From Ophioceras dolichostomum (taxonomy: Eukaryota > Ascomycota > Sordariomycetes > Magnaporthales > Ophioceraceae): a stretch of DNA of 64,000 nucleotides. The DNA lies in contig PYST01000048.1 in the NCBI GenBank assembly GCA_003049485.1, forward strand, positions 102,181-166,180, read 5' to 3'. Positions 56,201 to 64,000 of this stretch are shown here, one piece after another (within the stretch, counting starts at the first letter, position 1; each line of letters opens with the position of its first letter). The notes under the pieces are model-generated. The model saw only the letters and a list, made by a program, of their open reading frames with translations, had not been told where the DNA came from and did not search any database. Both the position numbers and the translations under genes were made by a program.

Positions 56201-59200
56201 TCATCGGACAAGGTCTAGAGCTCTGCGGGGAAGAGGGCTGATTCCGGTCCAGAGCTTGAACTGCACGTCGATGGTTGGGGCGTTAGAACGAATAAACGAC
56301 CAAACTCGACGAGAAAGGCAGAATACTGCCGCGGTAGGGGTAGGCGGTGGTGCCCGCGAGGGCGTTCAAAGTTAATAGGGATCAAGTACGTACCTGGAAC
56401 CAGCCCTGATATGCCAGGACTTTAAGGCCAGGGATGATAGCCCAGCCCGAGTCGCGAGCCCGTTGCATCATGCCGGTGAAGGCCGGGGTGTAGGCCATTT
56501 CAAGTAGGATGCGCGGTGAGCCGGCGCCTTGGACCGGCGGGCGCTGGAGTACGGAATCAGTTATGCGTTTAAGGGCGGGATCGATTTCTCGATCGGCGGG
56601 TATAGTGCTGATGACAACCTCGACCTGGACTTCCGCGGCCGAAGGCACATCCGGCAGCGGGGTCGAGAGGTGCCGGGCATCGTAGTCCGACGGAAGAGCA
56701 GCGGAGATGGCGGCCACAGCCGTCGCGCTTCTCGCCGCCACGTAAAGCGGCGCAAATCCCAGAGAGTGCAGCGCGTAGATGGCGGCCCTTGCCGTGCCGC
56801 CCGAGCCGACCACCATGGCAGCTGCAGGCCGGCCGGCCGAACGGGGAGAGACAAGGCCGGCAGAACTCAGGCTCAGCACCATGCCTTGCCAGTCGGTGTT
56901 ATCGCCCAGCAGGCGGTGCGCCGGGTCCGGGCCGTGTGCGTCGGGCACGGGAACCACCGTATTCACAGCGCCGATCAGACGGGCGGCGTCGGTGACGTCG
57001 TCCAGCAGACTGATAATGTCGATCTTGAGGGGGATCGTGACCGAGGCGCCGCCGAAGTCTGGGGCGCGCATCACAGCGGCAACGTCAGCGACGGAGTCAG
57101 TCTCCAGCGCCGAGTACTCGTGAGGTAGGCCGGTGTCGCGGAAAAGCCCATTGTGCAGGGCCGGCGACCGCGACTGCGAGATGGGCTTGCCAAAGAGGTA
57201 GAACAGGCGGCGCGGGAGCTTGCCCAGCAGGTGCAGCGCCCGGCGGATCTCGACAGCGGACAGCTGGCCGGGGGCGGCGGCGGCCGTCAGACACTCGTGC
57301 GTGACAGGGGTGAGGAAGCTGTTCAGGACACGACTCAGCTTGCCGGCCTCGCCCATGTTGAGGCAGATCAGGGGCGTGTCGTGCGCGGCCTCCATGCGGG
57401 CGCGGAATCCGGCCAGGGCGAAGTTGTCGTCATCGCCACGAGCGAAGCCGACGAGCTTGATGATGTGACCGTGCTGCAGTGCCCGGTTGTAGAACGGCAT
57501 CCAAGAACCGTTGCGCCACGAGAGTCGGCCTTGGGGATCGTGGTGCGACGCGATGATTCGCGTGGAGCCGCCGATGAGCAGGGCCACAGCGTCAGTCACG
57601 AACTCCGCTACGGAGGCCGGCATCGTCATCTCCAGGTCGACGTACTCGACGCCCATGCGCAGCGCCGTGCGGTACAAGGAGATGGCCGCCTCGTGGTCCT
57701 CAGGCGCGGCGTCCGGGAAGCGGCCGCCTTGCCCCACGGTGCGCAGTGTGAAGATGATGGGCAGGTGCCCACATATCGAGCGCAGGAGGGCCACCTGGCG
57801 ACCGACCGATTCGGGCGAGCGTTCCTCGAGCAGGTCAACGCGCAGCTCCACGGCGTCGGAGCCAACCACTGCCTGGGGGATCTTGGCCGCATGGGCTGCG
57901 ACGTCGGGGACGGTCAGGGAGACGAAGAATGAGGGCTGCCCCTTTTTGCGGATAATTTGTAGGTGGTGGGGACGACCGAGGGGAGGGCCGGCGCCGCTGA
58001 CCAGCGAAACGAAGCGAACGAAGTCTGGCGGCGGCGCCGACAATGATGGAGGCTGTGAGGACCCGTCGTCGGCCAGACTGGTGGGCGTGCCAGGGGCGGC
58101 ACCTTCGGTGCGGTGGTGGTGCGGGCTGTGATACTCGAAGTTGCTGCACTCCTGGTACCATGGTCGCCGGCGGGCATAGACGGCGGCGTTGTCTTCGGTC
58201 CAGGCCGGACGCGTCTTGTCACGGTCGAGGTATGCGACCACGCGGTCTGTGTCGCGGTGCACGAGCAGCACGCGCCCGCCGTCGCGGCAGTAAGCCTTGA
58301 GGGCATCGCGCGCCTCAGGGGTCTCCACGATGCCACCTCCACACGCAAACACGTGGCCTTGCGGCCGGCGCTGAATCACGTCACGGAGCAAATCGAGCTC
58401 GGCAACGCGGAATCCGGGCCAGCCGAGCTCCCCGCGGATCATTTCCGGGATGGTCTGGCCCAGCCGCTGCTCGAGCTCGGTGTCGAGGTCGACGAAGGTA
58501 CGGCCTAGCAGATCGGCCATCCACCTCCCGGCCGTCGACTTGCCTGCACCACGCATTCCGATGATGAACACGGACTTGGCGGCAGTGGCCGTGGTGGATT
58601 TGTCGGGTCCGGCCTCGGCCTCGACCTCGACCCCCGTCGAAGTCGTCTCGGGCAGCTCCTCGCCGTTCATTGAGACACCGAACGATCCGGACAGCACGTC
58701 CCACCATCCGGGCCACGTCTTGCCGACGCACTCTCTCTCCAGGATCAGGACCGGCTGCGGCACAACGAGGGCCAACACGCTGAAGCTCATGGCGACGCGG
58801 TGGTCGTCATAGCACTCGACACCACCACCCTCAGCCGGGCCCGGCACAGTCAGTTCCGTCCGGGGCCTTCCCGTGACCTCGATGCCGTCGTCAAGCTCGG
58901 TGCAGCGCACGCCGAATTTGGCCAGCTGGTCTTTCATCGCGGCGATGCGGTTGCACTCCTTGACCCGCTGGTTCGCGATGCCTGTAATGCGGGTCGTTGC
59001 TGCCGCATCCCCGACGCCGTTGCTGGTGCTACTGCTGGTGCCATTGCTGGTAGAAGGACCGGCGACTGCGGCCAGGACGCAAGCGGTGAGGAATGCGTCC
59101 GTCATGGGCTCCATGTCGACGTGCTCCAACGCCCGCAGACCACCCGGCCTCGGTCCGGTAATCGTGGTGGACGTCTCCGTTTGCTCGACCGCACAGCCCA

Positions 59201-61322
59201 TCGGGCGGAGCACGTCCACGGCGAAGCGGGCGTCACCTTGGAGCGAGCCGGCCCCGATGTTTGGGATGGTGCAGGTGGTGCCCGTGATGGCGGCCACGGC
59301 GAGAGGGTACGTCGCCGAGCTGGCATCGCTCTCGACCATGTAGTCGGCCGGGTTCGCGTAGACGCCACAGGGGATGTGGTACGTGTACGGCTCACTGGCG
59401 GACCGCTCGACCACGACACCAAACGAGCGCATCATGGCCACCGTCATGTCGATATACGGCTGAGACACGGGCTTCCCGCCCACCAGCCGCAGCGTCACCG
59501 GCCGCTTGGCGTAGGGCGCCGCCATGAGCAGCGACGACACGTATTGTGACGACACCGTGGCGGCCAGCTCCATCACTCCGCCGTCAAGCCCGCCGGCAGC
59601 GTCCACTCGCACCGGCAGGCTGCCCTCGCGGCCGACGTAGGCGACCCCCACACCGTTGGCCCGTAGCGCGTCGACGAGGGGACCGATCGGCCGCATTTTC
59701 ATGCGCGAGTTGCCCGTCAGCACCGTCGAGGAGCACGGCGGGGACGACGTGGGCGAGCACAGCGCTACCACCGTGGTGAGGAAGCGCGACGCCGTGCCAG
59801 CGTTGCCCAGGTAGAGCTCCACGCTGCTGGCCTGCAGCTGGCCGCCCCGACCCTCCACGACCAGCACCTCGCCGTCTTCCTCCCACGAATACGACGCGCC
59901 CTTCAGCTGTGCCATCGCGTTGAGCATGTGCTCTGTGTCGTCCGAGTGCAGCAGGTTGCGGAGGCGACAGGTGCCCCGCCCGAGCGCCGCAAGGACGAGC
60001 GCCCGGTTCGAGATGCTCTTCGACCCTGGCGGCGTTACGCTAATGGTGCGGAGTGGTGATGGTGGTGGTGGCAACTGCTCCTGCTCGGCTCCCAGGAGCG
60101 GCGACACGCGCACGGACGGCGAGAGCACGACACGGATGGCCCGGTCGTCGACACTGCTGGCCTTGGGCTCGTGCGTCTTGCCAATGGCCGACAGCAGCAC
60201 GATCTTCTTCTGCCGGCCGTCGTTTTTCTTGTCGACCGCCATCTTGGCCAGCACAGCAGCCACGGGGCACTTCTTGCCTGCCGTGAGCTTGACGATGCGC
60301 GCGTCCTCGAGCGAGGTGGGCAGGCCGTAGCTGGCGATGCACTTCGTCAGGCGCGCCACCGCAGCCGGCCGCAAAACGCCCAGGAACCGCGCCAGCTCGG
60401 CCTCCTTGACCATGCCGATGGCAACGGCCTCGCCGTGCAGCACCTGCGGCGTCAGCAGGGCCTCGAAGGCGTGGCCGATCGAGTGGCCAAAGTTGAGCAG
60501 GTTGCGCAGCCCCCCCTCACGCTCGTCGGCCGACACGACGTGTGCCTTGACGCCAGCCGAGCCCAGCACGATGCGCTTGAGGATGTCGCGGATAGGGAGC
60601 AGCCTGCCTTCCGCCTCTCCCGGCGAGCGCACAGCGGCCAGGATGGCAGACGCGCTCTCCTCGAGGAAAGAGAACTCGACTTCGTCCCAGATGGCGGCCG
60701 TCTTGACCACCTCGGCCATGCCGTTTATAAACTCGCGGGCGGGCAGTGTGTCGAGGAACGCCAGGTCGATGTAAATGCGCTGCGGCTGCCAGAATGCGCC
60801 GACCAAGTTCTTCCCCACGGGTGTGTCGATGGCCGTCTTGCCGCCAATGGATGAGTCGACCATGGAGAGCAGCGTGGTGGGCACCTGCACGAAGCGCACG
60901 CCGCGCATGAAGGTCGCCGCCACGTAGCCTATCATGTCCCCGATCACGCCGCCGCCCAGCGCGATAATCACTGTGTCCCGTGTACATTGCTGTTCGCCCA
61001 GCATCCAGTCCTCGATCTCCGCCTTGGTCTCCCGGCTCTTGGAGCCTTCGCCGGGCGGGATGGCGTACGTGAGCAGTCGTGGTTTCGCATCCTGCCGCCG
61101 CTGTTTATATCTTTGGTCGAGTGCTTGGTTGAACACAGTCGTGAATGCCGGCACGTAGAGTGGCGCGAGGTTCGTGTCGGTGATGAGCACATATGTCGAG
61201 GACGGGAGGTGCTCCAAAAGGTCGTGAGTCACGAAGCTGAGCCAGATCCCGTACTCGACGATGATGTTGTCCTTGCCCAAAATGGGCACTCGAGTCGGAG
61301 TCGACCCATTGAGTGTTGCCAT
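56201..61322 (-). CDS. aro-1: Pentafunctional AROM polypeptide (shikimate pathway, five enzymes)
   Basis: Catalyses steps 2-6 of the pre-chorismate pathway, from DAHP to EPSP. Exons 61322-56394 and 56260-56201 give 1662 residues; the start MATLNGSTPTRVPILGKDN is the first ATG. Domains in order: 3-dehydroquinate synthase (1-385; GGGVIGDMIGYVAA, SMVDSSIGGKTAID), EPSP synthase (about 415-880; PGSKSISNRALVLAALGRG, GNAGTASRFLTT), shikimate kinase (about 915-1095; Walker A GMRGAGKSTAGR), type I dehydroquinase (about 1125-1345; ELRVDLLEE, ASHHDPQG, Schiff-base Lys in HIIKLVGFARG) and shikimate dehydrogenase (about 1370-1662; YLFGKPISQSRSPALHNGLF, VVGSGGTARAAIYAL). The 60-nt terminal exon supplies the conserved FKLWTGI end. 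All active-site motifs checked look intact. It is slightly longer than yeast Aro1 (1588), mainly in linkers. Confidence 0.97.
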
Positions 61323-61888
61323 TGCGCCAGGAGCCTTAGAGAAAGGCACTCGCTTCCTCTTCCTGTTTGGGGGTTTAGCTCGAGACGGCCTGTTTCAGTC
61401 GGTCTCGAGTTGTTAAAACGTTCCTGGTCGCCTGATAGCGGAGGAGTGTCATGGCCCTCTCGTGGCTTGCGGCCATGTGGCTGATTGTGGCTAATGACTG
61501 GGGGGCTCAATCGGCTTGTCGACCGATTGGCCCGATCGCTTCTAGTAGTTATTGTGATATAGTAACCAAAAGCATTTTATCTTAAGCTTTGTTAGCTTTT
61601 TAGTGTTGCGGCACGGCATCCTGTTGAGAGACACCACCCCCCAACCAGAACACAATTGCCCCACACGTGTCATGGCAATTGTTTTCTTTCCTCTTCCTTT
61701 CTTCTCAAGCTTAGATTACACTCAATAGAGTCGCTTTCCGAACTTTGCTTCCCGCCGAGTGCTCTAGGCGTGACACAATCTAAGCTTCACCTAAGATCTC
61801 GAACCAAATTGACCGATCGGCCGCTGACGACTTGCTGAAGCCGCCACGCTGCGAACCGAAGGGTATCCGACGACTTGCCGAAGCCGCG
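61323..61888. promoter_or_regulatory. AROM upstream region running into a retroelement 5' end
   Basis: The first ~280 bp are the AROM promoter and leader. From about 61604 (tgttgcggcacg) to about 61777 (tgacaca) the sequence could be a 174-bp LTR or LTR remnant with TG..CA ends, placed just ahead of the gag-like frame. This is inference: no second LTR is in the window to compare. An 11-bp inverted repeat (61707-61717 and 61777-61787) and a 31-bp imperfect direct repeat (61827-61857 and 61870-61900) lie here. Confidence 0.4.
61707..61787. repeat. 11-bp inverted repeat in the retroelement 5' region
   Basis: AAGCTTAGATT at 61707-61717 is the exact reverse complement of AATCTAAGCTT at 61777-61787, with 59 bp between. 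It could be a terminal inverted repeat of a small nested element or a fold in the LTR; chance cannot be excluded. Confidence 0.5.
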
Positions 61889-61900
61889 ATGCCGCGAACC
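61827..61900. repeat. 31-bp imperfect direct repeat, 43-bp period
   Basis: Both copies begin acgacttgc and end gcgaacc, with about five differences between them. The second copy spans the proposed gag ATG. It looks like an old tandem duplication near the gag start. Confidence 0.6.
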
Positions 61901-64000
61901 CCCGACGAACGTTCCACCCTGGCTGAGATCGCTAGGAAGCAGGTTCGATTCGATGCAACCCATCTCCTAGCCCGCCCACGCGCGCGTGACGAGATTCGAC
62001 GTCGAAGATCCAGTCTCTTTCGCGAGGCTGAGGAAGCCGAGCAGGGTACGCGATGCGCCCTTCCCGGAGAATCCACTGGGGCTACCAGTACGAATGAGGA
62101 TGAAGCAGAGGGCGGTGAGGTCTGCCGCTCATCCTACGACGATTTTAAGCGCGAGATCGGCTGACTTCAATCGACGACGCGCTGGGATAAGAGCTCCCTC
62201 CTCGAGGACCTGAAGGGCAAGATTGACACCCTCGCGGAGCATCAAGGCTTAGGGGAGGTTCTGATGATGCAATCCATCGCGATGACTGAGACTGGCAGAA
62301 AGAATTCCGACCTGGCACAGCAAGATAACCAGTTCACGGCATCGACTTTTCAGCGACTGGTGGAGAGATACCCCGAGTTGACGTTCCGGGAGTTCAAGCT
62401 GCGAGACTACGGTCTTTTGGCTGCTTGGGACGCGACTGTGGAACTTGCTGGGATCAACAAGGGACATCTGGCCGACCTTGATGCCGTCCGCCAATGGGCT
62501 GCTCACTTTGGCAGTGCTGTGTCAGGCGACACTGATCTGTGCGATCGGTTGACCCTGGGTGCCGAACGCGATACGACCGTCGCTGTGTGTAAAGAGAAGG
62601 ACAAACATCTGGACGAAGCGGCGTCTAACCTAGCAGACTTGTTGACTCAGCAAGATCAGGATCAGCAACAGATTCGTGCGTTGGGTACTACTTTGGCTCG
62701 AGTCACCCAGGGACAAGAAGAGGAGAACGGCCGAGGTGTGCTGGAAGGATCATCCACCTCGACCCTTCGGATGGGTCAAACAGGAGGAAGTCTTAAGCGT
62801 TCGGCACAAGTCCCTGACCCTGCAGTCATCTATAACGAGTCAGCCCGAGACACTGTCTCGTTTGAGGCATGGCACTTCGCTATGGTGGGGAAGCTGGACG
62901 CCAACGCGGACTACTGGGAGACAAAGTCGGCCAAAGTCCACTATATCGTGGGCCGTATGGGCGGAAAGGCGTCCGCGGCCATTTTTCCCTATGTCAACTC
63001 CAACAACCCTGACCCGATCACAGATTCCGGACGATTGATGAACCAGCTTTGGAATGAGTATTCCAACCCGAACGTCCAAGAGGAGGCTATCAAGGCCTTC
63101 AATCAGCTGAAGATGGGAAAGACGGAAGAGTTCCTTTTGTTCAAGGAATGAGTTCTTCCGCCTGGCGGGAGAGGCTCGCAAGCCCAAGTCCGAGTGGAAG
63201 GCAGAGTTCCACCGTCGACTGAACAACCAGTTGATCCTCCAGGTGATCGGAAAGAACGCTGGCGAGTCCGTATCCTTTGATGATTGCGTGCGATACGCTC
63301 AGGAGATCGCACACGGTCTTGCTATGCTGAACAAGCGTCGCAACAATGATCGGGATAAGAAGAAGCCTATGCCCGCGCAGGGCGGAGGCCAAGTTCAAGC
63401 GAAAACCTCGACCAAGCCATCTGGAAGCTCGCCGAGTTCGCTTCCCCGAGGAACTCCAGACACTACATCCTCGAAAGGAAAGGTGATCCCGGCTGTCAAA
63501 GGCCGTACTCGAGAAGAAATCAAGGACCTATACCAGCAGGGCCGTTGCTTCACTTGTAGGGGGAAGGGCCATCTGTCCCGCAAACGCCCTGACAAAAAAG
63601 GCCTGGACGAGGCGAAGGTGAACGCCATCTTAGACAAATACGCTCCTCGACCGGATAAGCACGACAATGTTCCGAACCCGAGCCAGAAGACTTTGGGTGC
63701 GAGCGATGACGGAAACGAGTCGGAAAACTAGCTACCCTGGGAACAGTGGACTCCCTCCCAGGGAAAGTGTTCATGGTGGACGGAAAGGTGTGGACGGTAC
63801 CTCAGGTGCCAGTCGACTTCCTTGCAGGAATGCTCGGAGGATCTCCTACGTTGTGCACTTCGACGATAGAGAATAATGGAAAATGTTTCGCCACACATTT
63901 CAACCTCATGGATGTGACGGTCATGAGGCTCAATTCACGTTTTTCTGCCTCAGGCCGTAGCGCGACGGTTCTGCCTAGGCTCACCGCCTAGACCTCACCT
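61889..64000 (+). mobile_element. Ty3/gypsy-type retrotransposon, damaged gag and start of pol (truncated by window end)
   Basis: A gag-like frame opens with ATG at 61889 (MPRTPDERSTLAEIARKQV) and runs to TGA at 62162. It continues in the same frame to 63151 (capsid-like VSFEAWHFAMVGKLDANADY, LRM-like NQLKMGKTEEFLLF). It then resumes one frame over, from about 63150, with FFRLAGEARKPKSEW and a nucleocapsid region ending at TAG 63729. The zinc knuckle reads CFTCRGKGHLSRKR, so the fourth ligand of CX2CX4HX4C is Arg. Downstream, 63746-63991 in another frame may be the start of protease. The element is therefore broken by a nonsense codon, a one-base shift and a lost zinc ligand. It lies divergent from AROM, less than 600 bp from its start codon. 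Confidence 0.8.

Noticed and set aside
57153..57932. 259-codon open frame opposite AROM
   Set aside because: Antisense shadow of the dehydroquinase and shikimate dehydrogenase domains, with a Gly/Arg/His-rich non-protein-like composition.
1..64000. tRNA genes, rRNA, CRISPR arrays or a secondary-metabolite cluster
   Set aside because: Reading for tRNA B-box-like words found no candidate with a matching acceptor stem; no spaced repeats and no synthase or tailoring gene group were seen.

Overview
The window is nuclear DNA of a filamentous ascomycete, most likely a sordariomycete of the Sordariales type. The evidence is intron-containing genes with short introns (about 70-240 bp, GT..AG), high-GC coding sequence, fungus-specific proteins (a fused five-domain AROM enzyme, the RAVE subunit Rav1, an Rpn4-like zinc-finger factor, an Ira-type RasGAP), and many intergenic copies of a TACCTACCTAGGTACC-like motif. 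The genus cannot be fixed from sequence alone. Exon joins below were worked out by hand from splice signals, reading phase and remembered family sequence; no alignment was run.

Layout. 0-8.2 kb: a GatC-like mitochondrial amidotransferase subunit (-), alpha-SNAP SEC17 (+), ribosome-biogenesis factor RRP12 (+) and the SNARE VTI1 (-). 9.6-13 kb: an FAD amine-oxidase-like protein (+) and the cytochrome oxidase copper chaperone COX11 (+). 13.6-24.5 kb: the V-ATPase regulator RAV1 (+), an OPT-family metal/oligopeptide transporter with a 9-nt microexon (+), and a secreted cysteine-rich protein of unknown function (+). 25-31 kb: the arginine methyltransferase PRMT3/RmtB (-) and the vesicle tether USO1 (-). 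31.8-32.8 kb: a decayed kinase/phosphotransferase-like gene (+). 33.2-47.5 kb: the nuclear exonuclease RAT1 (+) and a very large Ira/neurofibromin-type RasGAP (+) that contains a 58-bp assembly gap. 47.5-51.9 kb holds no recognisable gene and precedes an Rpn4-like C2H2 transcription factor (+). 56.2-61.3 kb: the pentafunctional AROM gene (-). 61.6-64 kb: a damaged Ty3/gypsy-type gag region running off the window edge.

Most of the window is conserved housekeeping sequence. Four genes belong to membrane traffic or organelle acidification (SEC17, VTI1, USO1, RAV1), two to mitochondrial gene expression or respiration (Gta3-like, COX11), two to RNA maturation (RRP12, RAT1) and two to signalling or transcription (RasGAP, Rpn4-like). 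They are not an operon or a metabolic cluster. I found no convincing new multi-gene system. The observations most worth checking are the overlapping upstream ORF and PACE-like site in front of the Rpn4-like gene, the OPT microexon, two possible C-termini of the RasGAP, a PRMT3 without zinc ligands in its N-terminal finger, the decayed kinase-like gene, and the orphan cysteine-rich secreted protein.
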